From: an uncultured Flavobacteriales bacterium | GTDB lineage: Bacteria; Bacteroidota; Bacteroidia; Flavobacteriales_G; Salibacteraceae | NCBI GenBank assembly: GCA_905479105.1 | Contig: CAJQLE010000005.1 | Span: 1 to 64,000 of the forward strand | Length of the DNA: 64,000 bases | Reading direction: 5' to 3' | Part shown: positions 18,931 through 29,548 of the stretch, piece by piece | Layout of the letters: each line of letters opens with the position of its first letter | Numbering within the stretch: position 1 is the stretch's first letter | Translations under genes and position numbers: made by a program | Notes under the pieces: model-generated | Database searches by the model: none | The model's input: only the letters and a program-made list of their open reading frames with translations | Told to the model about the DNA's origin: nothing

Positions 18931-19198
18931 GCTTAGACAAGTGTTAAACCATAAGAAGTTAGATGATCCACATGATTGTTAATACTGCTATCACAACGTT
19001 TATTGAATATCTTGTAGTTTTAAGTTTGATATAAATCACATAGATGACACATGATTTATAGGTGACGTCAATAAATTGCAGGCGGATTTTAAAACGGAAG
19101 TCATCGACCAAAATAAACTGAGCTATATCAGTCATATTCTGGGCAATGGCTATCCTATTAATCTGTAATATTGGTTAAGTGATTTAACCACGGAAACC

Positions 19199-19615
19199 AT
19201 GGAATTAAAGCCAGTAGAAGACAAGATTGATGAAGTCAAAAGAATGTTTTCTCATTCCACTGAGAAAGCCGAAGAACTCTATGCCAACTTTGATAAACTT
19301 AAGGTTATCTCGGACGAAGCAATCGTAAAAGCAGAGCGCACTAAAAAGTCGATTTTACCGGCTTGGAAATACATCAAGATATTTTACGAGATGATCAATG
19401 ATTACATGGATGGCAAGTACCTATCCATTTCGAAGAAGGAGATCATTCCAATAATTGCAGCCTTCGTTTATTTCGTGTCTCCGGTTGATGTTTTTCCGGA
19501 CTATATACCAGCCTTCGGTTACCTTGATGATGCCTTCGTTATAGGTTTGGTAGGTTCCATAACGAAAGATACTGTGGACAAATACCAGAAAAGCAAACGG
19601 TTGAAAAAAGCTTAG
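19199..19615 (+). CDS. DUF1232 (YkvA-like) protein
   Basis: IIAAFVYFVSPVDVFPDYIPAFGYLDDAFVIGLV. Confidence 0.8.
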   Translation: MELKPVEDKIDEVKRMFSHSTEKAEELYANFDKLKVISDEAIVKAERTKKSILPAWKYIKIFYEMINDYMDGKYLSISKKEIIPIIAAFVYFVSPVDVFPDYIPAFGYLDDAFVIGLVGSITKDTVDKYQKSKRLKKA

Positions 19616-21150
19616 GCGTTGGTCAGGACTTTATAGACTGGATCTTCCATGATTTTAACATCAATCAACTGATCGGCATTCGCCAAAAGTCTTCTGCAGT
19701 CTTCACTCAAATGCTTGAGGTGCACCTTCTTTCCCACTTTCAAATATCGTTCGGTTAGCTTATTCAGAGCTTCTATACCTGACATATCCGCAACCCGACT
19801 TTCGGCAAAGTCAATGACCACCTCTTCTGGATCATTTAACACATCGAACTTATCGTTGAATGTAGCAACCGAACCGAAAAACAAGGGTCCATAGATTTCA
19901 TAATGCTTAACCCCATTTTGATCAATGTTCTTTCGTGCTCTAATTCTAGTTGCATTCTCCCAAGCAAAGACCATCGCTGAAATCACCACACCGATCAATA
20001 CCGCTAGTGCTAGGTTATGCAGAAAAACGGTAATTAAGGACACTAAAACCATGACCGCAACATCCATCTTCGGCATTTTACCAAAGGTGCGCAAGCTCGC
20101 CCATTCAAAGGTTCCTATACTCACCATGATCATCAATCCCGTGAGAGCAGCCATAGGCACTTGCTCAATCAAATCTGAACCAAACATGATGAATACTAAT
20201 AGCATAACAGCAGCCACAATTCCTGACAATCGGGCGCGTGCTCCTGAAGAAACGTTGATCAAGCTTTGACCAATCATGGCGCAGCCACCCATTCCAGAAA
20301 AGAATCCAGTAACCGTATTGGCGATTCCCTGAGCCACTGCCTCTTTATTGCCCCATCCCCTCGTTTCGGTGATTTCATCTATAAGATTCAACGTCAATAG
20401 ACTTTCAATCAATCCTACTCCAGCAACAATGAGCGCATATGGAAAGATGATCGTTAAAGTCTCAAAGTTGAATGGAAGATCAGGGATGTGAAAAGGAGGA
20501 AAACCACCCTTAATGCTCGCAATATCACCCACTGTTTTCGTGTCAATATCTAACAGAAGCACTGCCGCAATCACCACTAATATAGCGGTCAATGAAGATG
20601 GAATCTTCTTCGTCAATCGAGGCAATCCCCAAATAATAAGCATGGTCAATGACACCAATCCAAGCATTATAAACAATTGAGATCCCGTCATCCACTCTAA
20701 AACGCCTGTTGCATTCTCCACTTTAAATTGATCAAGCTGAGACATGAAAATCACAATGGCCAAGCCATTTACAAAGCCGAACATCACAGGATGAGGAACC
20801 AATCTGATGAATTTACCAAGCTTTAAAAAGCCAGCGGTCATTTGAATCAAACCAGCCAAAACAACAGTTGCAAAAACGTATTCTACACCATGACTAATGG
20901 CCAGGGCAACAATCACCACCGCTACAGCGCCAGTCGCACCAGATATCATTCCTGGTCGTCCACCTAAAATTGAAGTAATCAACCCCATCGTAAATGCCGC
21001 ATATAAGCCCGTCAAAGGCGACAAACCGGCAATCATAGCAAAGGCAATTGCCTCAGGCACTAAAGCCAAGGCAACGGTCAATCCTGAGAGGATTTCGATC
21101 TTATAATCTACCTTCTGTTTAAAGTCGAAAAGATTGATGTATTTCTTCAT
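19612..21150 (-). CDS. SulP family inorganic anion transporter with STAS domain
   Basis: EAIAFAMIAGLSPLTGLYAAF; GGCAMIGQSLINVSSGARARLSG; C-terminal STAS. Confidence 0.9.
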   Translation of the reverse strand: MKKYINLFDFKQKVDYKIEILSGLTVALALVPEAIAFAMIAGLSPLTGLYAAFTMGLITSILGGRPGMISGATGAVAVVIVALAISHGVEYVFATVVLAGLIQMTAGFLKLGKFIRLVPHPVMFGFVNGLAIVIFMSQLDQFKVENATGVLEWMTGSQLFIMLGLVSLTMLIIWGLPRLTKKIPSSLTAILVVIAAVLLLDIDTKTVGDIASIKGGFPPFHIPDLPFNFETLTIIFPYALIVAGVGLIESLLTLNLIDEITETRGWGNKEAVAQGIANTVTGFFSGMGGCAMIGQSLINVSSGARARLSGIVAAVMLLVFIMFGSDLIEQVPMAALTGLMIMVSIGTFEWASLRTFGKMPKMDVAVMVLVSLITVFLHNLALAVLIGVVISAMVFAWENATRIRARKNIDQNGVKHYEIYGPLFFGSVATFNDKFDVLNDPEEVVIDFAESRVADMSGIEALNKLTERYLKVGKKVHLKHLSEDCRRLLANADQLIDVKIMEDPVYKVLTNA

Positions 21151-21258
21151 AAGTTCCTGGCTAGTAATTCAATTCAAAAAAGGGCGCGAAGGTAAGCTTA
21201 CTATTTGGGTTAATGATTTACCCCACAGTTTTTATAGTTTTGATCAACATCCAACAAA

Positions 21259-21678
21259 ATGGCCAAGAAAAGCGACCTTAAAACGAAAGAAAATGAAGCC
21301 AGCGTCTTAGACTTCATTCAGAACACAGATAGTCCAGCCTCTAAAAGTGACTGCATAGAATTAATCCAATTGATGGAACGCACCACAAACTCAAAACCTA
21401 AAATGTGGGGACCAAGCATTGTAGGCTTTGGTTCTTACCATTACAAATATGCCAGCGGACGTGAGGGAGACTGGTTTGTCTGTGGGTTTTCTCCCAGAAA
21501 GCATGGCTTGTCAGTTTATTTAATGTGCGACTTACAAAAACCTTCCGTATTGCTGAAGAACCTGGGGAAATTTAAAATGGGGAAATCGTGTTTGAATATT
21601 AAAACTCTTGCTGATATTGACCTAAACGTATTAGAGAAGCTCATCATTCACACTCTGCAAAAAACTAAGGAACAATGA
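21259..21678 (+). CDS. DUF1801 domain protein
   Basis: MWGPSIVGFGSYHYKYASGREGDWFVCGFSPRKHGLSVYLM. Confidence 0.8.
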   Translation: MAKKSDLKTKENEASVLDFIQNTDSPASKSDCIELIQLMERTTNSKPKMWGPSIVGFGSYHYKYASGREGDWFVCGFSPRKHGLSVYLMCDLQKPSVLLKNLGKFKMGKSCLNIKTLADIDLNVLEKLIIHTLQKTKEQ

Positions 21679-22256
21679 TCAGGGCTGATTCTGTTGAAGG
21701 CTATATCGAGCAAAGTGAATGGAAGGAAGAACTTATTCTGTTGAGGAAACTAATTCTTGAAACTAGTTTAGAGGAAACTATAAAATGGGGTGCACCATGC
21801 TATACTTTGAATGGTAAAAATGTGCTCGGCTTAGCATCCTTTAAGAGTTACGTTGGCCTTTGGTTTCACAACGGAGTGTTTTTAAAAGACTCCGCTGATC
21901 GCCTAATCCAAGCAAGTGATAAAACAAAAGCGTTAAGGCAATGGAGATTTCATAATCTCAAAGAGATAAATCCAGACGAAGTCAGGCTATACATACTTGA
22001 GGCTATCCAAAATCAAGAGCTGGGAAAGGAAATCAAATCCACTTCTACTCCACTTTCCATCCCTCAGGAACTGAACCTAATTCTCAAAAACAATTCTCAG
22101 CTCAAATTTGCTTTCGAGGAACTTTCATCAGGAAAACAAAAGGAATATGCCGAATACATTAGCATTGCTAAACGGCTTGAAACGAAAAACTCACGCTGTG
22201 AGAAGATCATTCCGATGATTCTTTCAGGAATAGGATTGAACGATCAATACCGTTAA
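21675..22256 (+). CDS. DUF1801 / YdeI-OmpD-associated family protein
   Basis: EETIKWGAPCYTLNGKNVLGLASFKSYVGLWFHNG; ATGA overlap with the upstream gene. Confidence 0.8.
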   Translation: MIRADSVEGYIEQSEWKEELILLRKLILETSLEETIKWGAPCYTLNGKNVLGLASFKSYVGLWFHNGVFLKDSADRLIQASDKTKALRQWRFHNLKEINPDEVRLYILEAIQNQELGKEIKSTSTPLSIPQELNLILKNNSQLKFAFEELSSGKQKEYAEYISIAKRLETKNSRCEKIIPMILSGIGLNDQYR

Positions 22257-22363
22257 TCAGAAGGCTTCAATTATCTTCTTCACATTCTATCAACAATGCT
22301 TTCGCACTCCAATAAGCGATAGTAACTTTATACGCTCAAGAAAATCCTTTTCTTTTAGCGCTT

Positions 22364-25300
22364 ATGTATTTAATATTCGACACCGAGACCACTGGTAAAA
22401 TTGAAAACTGGAAAGCAGAAGTCTCTGAATTTGAGTCGTTTCCGCGCGTAGTTCAGTTGGCTTGGCAGCTTCACGACTACAAAGGCGAGCTTATCGAGGT
22501 TAAGAACTATGTCATTAAACCTGATGGCTACACGATCCCTTTCAACGCAGAAAAGATCCACGGAATCAGCACAGAACGCGCTGAGAAAATAGGCGTGCCA
22601 CTTGCATTTGTCATGGACGAATTCAAGAAAGCACTGGAGGAAACCGATTTCGCAGTAGGTCACAACATCGAATTCGACATGAAAGTCATGGGCGCTGAAT
22701 ACGCTCGTGCCGATCGTGATGATGGATTGATGAAGAAGAAAACACTTGACACCATGAGGTCAAGTACGAACTTCTGTCAGCTTCCTGGTGGCAGAGGGAA
22801 AAGTTTCAAGTTCCCTACCCTTTCTGAGCTTAACGAGAAACTGTTTAGTGAAAAAATTGATAATGCTCACAATGCATCTGCAGACGTTGAGGCCACCGCG
22901 CGCTGTTTCCTAGAACTTATAAGAATTGGAGTATTCACAGCAAAAGACCTGCACTCTAATGACGAGTACATCAAACTCTTTAAGGAAACCAATAAAAAAC
23001 CATTTCAGCTTATTGGTCTAAACATTAAACCTTATGAGCCTGAAGATCTTCAGGTAAAAACCGAAACGAAAGATGAATCAGCACCTTCTAAGTTTGAGAT
23101 AAAAGAAAATAAAGACCTACTTAAGGATTATCCTTTCGTTCACCTTCACAACCACACCCAATTTTCAATCCTACAATCCACTTCGGATATTAAATCAATT
23201 GTGAGGCAGGCGGCTGCATTTGAAATGCCAGCAATCGCCATAACCGACTTCGGAAACATGATGGGTGTTTTTCACTTTGTGAAAGAATGTGAGATAAATG
23301 GCATCAAGGCCATTGTAGGCTGTGAGTTTTTTGTGGCAGATGAATACAAGAAGCAGCAATTTACAAAAGACGCCCCAGACAAACGCTTCAGACAAGTATT
23401 GATTGCTAAAAATGAAAAAGGCTACCACAATCTTTCTAAACTGTGTTCGGTTGGATTTATTGATGGTTTTTATGCTGGACTTCCACGTGTTGGTCGGGAT
23501 GTTATAGAACAATATAAAGAAGACCTGATTTGTACCACAGGAGGATTAGGTGGAGAGGTGGCCGATTTGATTCTTAACATTGGCGAAAAGCAAGCTGAAG
23601 AAGCATTTGTTTATTGGCATAAACTCTTTGGCGATGACTTCTATGTGGAGCTACTGCGCCATGGACTAGAAGAAGAAAAACGCGTAAACAAAGTGTTGTT
23701 GCGCTTTTGCGAGAAATACAACGTGAAGTACTTTGCAGCGAACGATGTTTTCTACCAAAAGAAAGAAGACGCTAATGCACATGATATTCTTTTATGCGTA
23801 AAAGATGGCGTGCAGCAGGATATGCCTATCGGTTATGGACGTGGATTTCGCTATGGAATGCCGAATCAGGAATTTTATTTCAAGAGTGGCGATGAAATGA
23901 AAGAACTGTTCAAGGATTTGCCTGAGGCGATCATTACAGTTTCTGAAATCGTTGAAAAAATCGAAGAGTTCAAATTGGGCAGAGACATCCTTCTTCCAAA
24001 ATTTGAAATACCTGAAGACTTTGAAGGGGAAAATGAATACTTAGCGCACCTTACTTATGAAGGTGCCAAGAAAAAGTACGGAGAGATCACTCCAGAAATC
24101 AAAGAGCGTATAGACTTTGAGCTGAGTGTGATAAAAGATATGGGCTTTCCTGGCTATTTCTTGATTGTTCAAGATTTCACCACCGAAGCACGTAAAAGAG
24201 ATGTTTGGGTTGGTCCAGGTCGCGGATCTGCAGCGGGTTCTGCTGTGGCATATTCAGTAGGTATTACCAATATCGACCCAATAAAGTACAAACTACTCTT
24301 CGAGCGTTTCTTAAATCCAGAAAGGGTTTCAATGCCCGATATTGATATTGACTTTGATGATGAAGGACGTGATAAAATCATCGACTATGTGGTGAAAAAA
24401 TATGGCCAAACTCAAGTGGCTCAGATCATCACTTATGGCACTATGGCTGCCAAGTCTAGTATACGTGATGTTGCGCGAGTAATGGATCTACCACTTTCAG
24501 ATGCTGACCGCATTTCGAAGTTGGTTCCGGACCTCAAGAAGTTCAAGCACATATTTGGTCGAACAGCTGAAGAACTAAAGAAAGAATTCAATGGTGATGA
24601 CCTTGCCAATGTAAAACAGCTTATAGAAATCAGCGAGCAAGAAAACGAAGAAGGAAGGATTCTAAACCAAGCGCGAAAACTAGAAGGTTCGGTCAGAAAT
24701 ACTGGTATTCATGCTTGCGGGATAATTATTACACCTCAGGATATTCGAGAATTCATTCCTGTAGCCACTGCCAAAGATTCAGATCTGCTCGTAACCCAAT
24801 TTGACAACAGCGTTGTAGAGAGTGCTGGTCTGTTAAAGATGGACTTCCTTGGTCTAAAAACATTGACCATTATGAAGGATGCCATCAAGCTGATCAAACA
24901 GCGACATGGGGTCGATATTAATCCTGATAAAATCCCTCTTGATGACGAAAAGACCTTTGAACTCTATCAAAAGGGTGAAACGAACGGAACATTCCAGTTT
25001 GAATCCGTTGGCATGCAGAAAAACCTGCGCCTGCTAATACCAAACAATATTGAAGATTTGATTGCAATGAACGCCTTGTATCGTCCAGGTCCATTGCAGT
25101 TCATCGATACGTTTATCAAAAGAAAGCAAGGCACAGATGATGTTGAGTATCCTCACGAAAAATTGGAGCCTATTCTGAAGGACACCTATGGTATCATGGT
25201 CTACCAAGAGCAGATCATGCAAACCGCTCAGATTCTAGCGGGATATTCACTTGGTGCTGCGGATATTCTGAGACGTGCCATGGGTAAGAAGAAAATGGAC

Positions 25301-26662
25301 GTGATGGAACAGCAGCGCGTCATTTTCAGAGATGGCTGTAAAGAGCACAATCAAATAGATGCTGAAAAAGCAGACGAGATATTTGATGTGATGATGAAGT
25401 TCGCTGAATACGGCTTCAACAGATCGCACTCTGCTGCCTATTCGTTTGTCGCCTTTCAAACTGCGTACCTAAAAGCCAACTACCCTGCTGAATACATGGC
25501 CTCTGTGCTAACGCACAATATGAATGACATAAAGAAAGTGACCTTCTTTATGGAAGAGTGTAAGCGCATGGGAATGCCTGTTCTTGGTCCAGATGTAAAC
25601 GAAAGTGAATACAAATTCACCGTTAATAGCAAGGAAGAAATTCGATTCGGAATGGGTGCCATCAAGGGAGTTGGTGTAAATGCTGTTGAAGCAATTGTTG
25701 CTGAACGTAAAGAACAAGGAACATTCAATTCGATCTTTCATTTTGCCTCTAGACTAGACCTTAGAACGGTAAGCAAGAAGAACTTTGAGGGATTGGCTGT
25801 TGCCGGTTCATTCGACTCTTTTGAAGGTGTGCATCGCGCGCAGTATTTCCATGAAGATGAGAAAGGACAAACGATCATTGAAAAGGCTATTCGTTATGGA
25901 AATGCCCTTCAAGAAGCCGAGAACAGTGCTCAGGCATCCTTGTTTGGTGAATCCGATGAAGCAGAAATACCAGAACCCCCTATTCCACCAGCTCCAGAAT
26001 GGAGAACACTAGATCAACTCAATCGTGAAAAAGAAGTTGTTGGTGTTTATATTTCTGGTCACCCATTGGACGACTTCAAATTTGAAATCGATCAATTTGC
26101 GAATGCTGACACTTCTATTCTTGAAGATCTAGATGGAATAAGACAACGAAAGGAAACACGCATCGCAGGTATTATAACAAGCGCATCACACCTCACTTCA
26201 AAAACAGGTTCTCCTTATGGACGTTTTGTACTTGAAGATTATAAAGGCTCTCACGAGTTTGTGCTTTTCAAGGATGACTACATTAAATTCAAGAGCTACT
26301 TGACTCAAGACTGGTTTGTGTTGATTCATGTGGTAATAGGTGGATGGTATAGTAAGCGTGATCAAAAAGAAGTGCTGCGTCTAAATGTTAAAAAAATCGA
26401 CCTTTTGTCAGATTTACGCGACAAGCTCGTCAAACAGATAAACATTGATGTTTTACTCAAGAATATCAATGAACCAATGATTTCTAGAATTCGAACTTTA
26501 TGCAAAAAACACAAGGGTAACATTCCAATTCAAGTGAATGTGCATGATGAAGACACGATTCTTGAAATGCCCAGCAGATCTCTAAGAGTCAATATGACGC
26601 GTGAGATGACAGAAGAACTTGAACGGTTAGAAAACCTATCGTGGAGTATAAAAAAGAACTGA
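22364..26662 (+). CDS. dnaE: DNA polymerase III subunit alpha with fused N-terminal DnaQ-type 3'-5' exonuclease
   Basis: DTETTG...HNIEFDM...HNASADVEAT (DEDDh) followed by PHP and C-family polymerase motifs (PGRGSAAGS, PDIDIDFDD). Confidence 0.95.
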   Translation: MYLIFDTETTGKIENWKAEVSEFESFPRVVQLAWQLHDYKGELIEVKNYVIKPDGYTIPFNAEKIHGISTERAEKIGVPLAFVMDEFKKALEETDFAVGHNIEFDMKVMGAEYARADRDDGLMKKKTLDTMRSSTNFCQLPGGRGKSFKFPTLSELNEKLFSEKIDNAHNASADVEATARCFLELIRIGVFTAKDLHSNDEYIKLFKETNKKPFQLIGLNIKPYEPEDLQVKTETKDESAPSKFEIKENKDLLKDYPFVHLHNHTQFSILQSTSDIKSIVRQAAAFEMPAIAITDFGNMMGVFHFVKECEINGIKAIVGCEFFVADEYKKQQFTKDAPDKRFRQVLIAKNEKGYHNLSKLCSVGFIDGFYAGLPRVGRDVIEQYKEDLICTTGGLGGEVADLILNIGEKQAEEAFVYWHKLFGDDFYVELLRHGLEEEKRVNKVLLRFCEKYNVKYFAANDVFYQKKEDANAHDILLCVKDGVQQDMPIGYGRGFRYGMPNQEFYFKSGDEMKELFKDLPEAIITVSEIVEKIEEFKLGRDILLPKFEIPEDFEGENEYLAHLTYEGAKKKYGEITPEIKERIDFELSVIKDMGFPGYFLIVQDFTTEARKRDVWVGPGRGSAAGSAVAYSVGITNIDPIKYKLLFERFLNPERVSMPDIDIDFDDEGRDKIIDYVVKKYGQTQVAQIITYGTMAAKSSIRDVARVMDLPLSDADRISKLVPDLKKFKHIFGRTAEELKKEFNGDDLANVKQLIEISEQENEEGRILNQARKLEGSVRNTGIHACGIIITPQDIREFIPVATAKDSDLLVTQFDNSVVESAGLLKMDFLGLKTLTIMKDAIKLIKQRHGVDINPDKIPLDDEKTFELYQKGETNGTFQFESVGMQKNLRLLIPNNIEDLIAMNALYRPGPLQFIDTFIKRKQGTDDVEYPHEKLEPILKDTYGIMVYQEQIMQTAQILAGYSLGAADILRRAMGKKKMDVMEQQRVIFRDGCKEHNQIDAEKADEIFDVMMKFAEYGFNRSHSAAYSFVAFQTAYLKANYPAEYMASVLTHNMNDIKKVTFFMEECKRMGMPVLGPDVNESEYKFTVNSKEEIRFGMGAIKGVGVNAVEAIVAERKEQGTFNSIFHFASRLDLRTVSKKNFEGLAVAGSFDSFEGVHRAQYFHEDEKGQTIIEKAIRYGNALQEAENSAQASLFGESDEAEIPEPPIPPAPEWRTLDQLNREKEVVGVYISGHPLDDFKFEIDQFANADTSILEDLDGIRQRKETRIAGIITSASHLTSKTGSPYGRFVLEDYKGSHEFVLFKDDYIKFKSYLTQDWFVLIHVVIGGWYSKRDQKEVLRLNVKKIDLLSDLRDKLVKQINIDVLLKNINEPMISRIRTLCKKHKGNIPIQVNVHDEDTILEMPSRSLRVNMTREMTEELERLENLSWSIKKN

Positions 26663-26750
26663 CAGAATGTCCCAATTGAACAAATGGTGAAACATTTGAT
26701 TTAATAACTTCGTTAAACTAAAGATTAAATAACTCTTATACAATCATAAA

Positions 26751-27068
26751 ATGACAGTAGAATTCACAGACAGCAACTTCGAAGTAGAAGCGCTTAATTC
26801 AGATAAACCAGTAATGGTCGACTTTTGGGCTGAATGGTGTGGCCCTTGCCGCATGGTTGGTCCAATCGTTGAAGAAGTAGCCAAAGAATATGGCGACAAA
26901 GCATTGGTTGGTAAGCTGAATGTAGATAACAACCCAGGAGTTGCACAGAAATACGGCATCAGAAGTATTCCAACGATCCTTTTCTTCAAGAATGGAGAAA
27001 TTGTTGATCGTCAAGTAGGTGCAGTGCCTAAAGCTGCATTGGTAAAGAAGCTGGAAGCGCATATGTAA
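26751..27068 (+). CDS. trxA: Thioredoxin
   Basis: MVDFWAEWCGPCRMVGPIVEE. Confidence 0.95.
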   Translation: MTVEFTDSNFEVEALNSDKPVMVDFWAEWCGPCRMVGPIVEEVAKEYGDKALVGKLNVDNNPGVAQKYGIRSIPTILFFKNGEIVDRQVGAVPKAALVKKLEAHM

Positions 27069-27097
27069 TTCCGGCAACCTAACTAAACGGTTGAAAA

Positions 27098-27128
27098 GTC
27101 TCTCCGGAAACGCGAGAGGCTTTTTTTT
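27098..27128 (+). terminator. Rho-independent terminator
   Basis: GTCTCTCCGGAAACGCGAGAGGC followed by T8. Confidence 0.7.
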
Positions 27129-27177
27129 GCTCCGAATCTTATATAATAATCCATCCGTAAATCCGTAATATCGCACT

Positions 27178-28107
27178 ATGCCCATTGATCATTTCAACGC
27201 ACAGAAATACGGACGATTAGAATTAAGAGCCAAACAAGCTGTTGAAGGGTTCATTACAGGTATGCACAAAAGTCCATATCATGGATTTTCTGTAGAGTTT
27301 GCAGAACACCGAGCATATAACAATGGCGAGAGTACAAGGCATATAGATTGGAAGCTATATGCCAGAACGGATAAAATGTTCGTAAAGCGTTTTGAAGAAG
27401 AGACAAACTTGAGATGTCAGATCTGTTTAGATAGATCAGGGTCTATGTTCTACCCAAAAGCTACGGATGAAATTCACTCGAATAAAATAGGGTTTTCAAT
27501 TCAAGCTTCAGCATCTCTCGTCTACTTAATGAGGTCTCAAAGAGACGCTGTTGGTGTCACACTCTTCGGAAATGGAATAGAATGGTCAACTCCTGCGAAA
27601 AGCAATTCAGCACATCATAATTACTTGTTTCAAGAGTTAGAAAAAGAATTCGACAAGAAAGAAGGTGCTTCTTCCTCCAACATTGTATCCTCTCTCCATA
27701 AGATTGCAGAAATGGTTCACAAGAGATCACTGATTGTGATTTTTAGCGATTTTATCGATAGCGTCTTCATCAATGATGAAAGTCAAACCGAATTATTCGA
27801 AGCACTGCAGCATTTGAGATACAACAAACATGAGGTTGTTCTATTTCACGTTTACGATAAGAAAACAGAATTGAACCTAGACTTGGAAAACCGTCCTTAC
27901 ACCTTTGTTGATTTGGAAACGGGCGAGCAAATCAAGGTGAATCCCAATGAAGTGAGGGAACAATACGAATCTTTGCGTAAAAAGAAAGTAGGCGATGTTA
28001 AACTAAAATGTCGCCAATTCGGCATTGATTGGGTAGAAACCGACATCTCAGAACCTGTAGATAAAGTACTTGAACGCTTTTTAGCGAAGCGCGCAAGAAT
28101 GCGCTAA
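27178..28107 (+). CDS. DUF58 domain-containing protein
   Basis: FAEHRAYNNGESTRHIDWKLYARTDKMFVKRFEEETNL. Confidence 0.9.
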   Translation: MPIDHFNAQKYGRLELRAKQAVEGFITGMHKSPYHGFSVEFAEHRAYNNGESTRHIDWKLYARTDKMFVKRFEEETNLRCQICLDRSGSMFYPKATDEIHSNKIGFSIQASASLVYLMRSQRDAVGVTLFGNGIEWSTPAKSNSAHHNYLFQELEKEFDKKEGASSSNIVSSLHKIAEMVHKRSLIVIFSDFIDSVFINDESQTELFEALQHLRYNKHEVVLFHVYDKKTELNLDLENRPYTFVDLETGEQIKVNPNEVREQYESLRKKKVGDVKLKCRQFGIDWVETDISEPVDKVLERFLAKRARMR

Positions 28108-28536
28108 TTAGGATTGATTCATCAATTTTAAGATGCCAAGCAAGTAGCTTTCCATTCCAAATCCTGATATACTTCCAATAGCATGTTTTCCTAAATGCGA
28201 AACGTGTCTAAAATCTTCTCGAGCAAAAATATTACTCATATGAATCTCGATCACTGGCTTATCAATGGCTGCAACAGCATCTCCGATTGCCACTGAAGTA
28301 TGGGTGTAAGCTCCTGCATTCAGTAATATCCCTTTCAGGCTAGCCTCTTTGTCAAGCTCATGAAGGGTGTTGATCAAATCTCCTTCTACGTTTGATTGAT
28401 AATAAGCAAAGTCTATTTGGGGGAAGCCTTGCTTCATGTCTGCTACAAACTCCTCAAAAGACTTTGAGCCATAAATATCCTTTTCTCGCTTACCTGTGAG
28501 ATTTAAGTTTGGACCGTTTACTATCGCAATTTTCAT
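28108..28536 (-). CDS. aroQ: Type II 3-dehydroquinate dehydratase
   Basis: IVNGPNLNLTGKREKDIYG; LNAGAYTHTSVAI; EIHMSNIFAREDFRH. Confidence 0.92.
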   Translation of the reverse strand: MKIAIVNGPNLNLTGKREKDIYGSKSFEEFVADMKQGFPQIDFAYYQSNVEGDLINTLHELDKEASLKGILLNAGAYTHTSVAIGDAVAAIDKPVIEIHMSNIFAREDFRHVSHLGKHAIGSISGFGMESYLLGILKLMNQS

Positions 28537-28633
28537 AAGGCAATAGTACGAAGTGATGAATGAACAATGAACTATGAAAAATGAATTTTAACGGTTCATT
28601 GCACGATGAAAAAATAGATGACCTTCACATAGA

Positions 28634-29548
28634 ATGTGGGACACGTATAAAAAAGGATTCAAAGCTTATTTGCGACTGGAACGCTCTCTTTCCGAGAACA
28701 GCATAGTTGCCTACTTGGAAGACGTGAATAAGCTCACCTCCTACTTAGAGTCTACAGGAAAGGTTATTTCTCCAGATCAAGTAGTCACAAAAGACCTTGA
28801 AGCTTTCGTTAAATGGATTGTTGAAATAGGTTTAGCCGCTTATACTCAGGCAAGAATAATCAGCGGCATCAAAGCATTCTATAAGTACTTAGAGCTCGAA
28901 GATGTCATCACTGAAGATCCTACGGCATTATTGGAAGCGCCTCGTCTTGGGCGCAAACTTCCAGACACGCTGAACAATTCAGAAATCGAATTAATGCTCG
29001 CAGCAATTGACCGAAGCAAACCTGAAGGAGAGCGGAACCGAGCTATTATTGAAACGCTTTATGCATGCGGACTTCGTGTCAGTGAATTGGTCAACCTAAA
29101 GATCAGCAATCTATTTTTGAAAGAAGGATTCATTCGGGTTATTGGCAAAGGTGATAAAGAGCGCCTCGTCCCGATCCACGAAACGGCCGGAAAAAGTATA
29201 GAGCTGTACATCAACGAAATAAGAGTGCACATCACTCCGAATCCAGGACAAGAAGATTATGTTTTCCTGAGCAAACGAGGCTCCAAATTAAGCCGTGTCA
29301 TGATCTTTTATATCATCCGCGACCTAGCCGCAATAGCTGGTATTCAGAAGACCATCAGTCCGCATACTATGCGTCATAGTTTTGCGACTGAATTGGTTGA
29401 AAATGGTGCCGATCTCAGAGCAGTTCAAGAGATGTTGGGTCATTCTTCTATCACGACCACAGAGATTTACACGCATCTAGATCGAAAGTTCTTGCGCAAA
29501 ACAATCATCGAACATCACCCGATGTATAATGGTAAAATGAAAAGGTAA
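28634..29548 (+). CDS. xerD: Site-specific tyrosine recombinase XerD
   Basis: LYACGLRVSELVNL; HTMRHSFATELVENGADLRAVQEMLGHSSITTTEIYTHLD. Confidence 0.9.
   Translation: MWDTYKKGFKAYLRLERSLSENSIVAYLEDVNKLTSYLESTGKVISPDQVVTKDLEAFVKWIVEIGLAAYTQARIISGIKAFYKYLELEDVITEDPTALLEAPRLGRKLPDTLNNSEIELMLAAIDRSKPEGERNRAIIETLYACGLRVSELVNLKISNLFLKEGFIRVIGKGDKERLVPIHETAGKSIELYINEIRVHITPNPGQEDYVFLSKRGSKLSRVMIFYIIRDLAAIAGIQKTISPHTMRHSFATELVENGADLRAVQEMLGHSSITTTEIYTHLDRKFLRKTIIEHHPMYNGKMKR

Noticed and set aside
28634-29548. Tyrosine recombinase as a sign of a mobile element or integron
   Set aside because: Housekeeping XerD-type sequence next to aroQ; no att repeats, cassettes or cargo recognised
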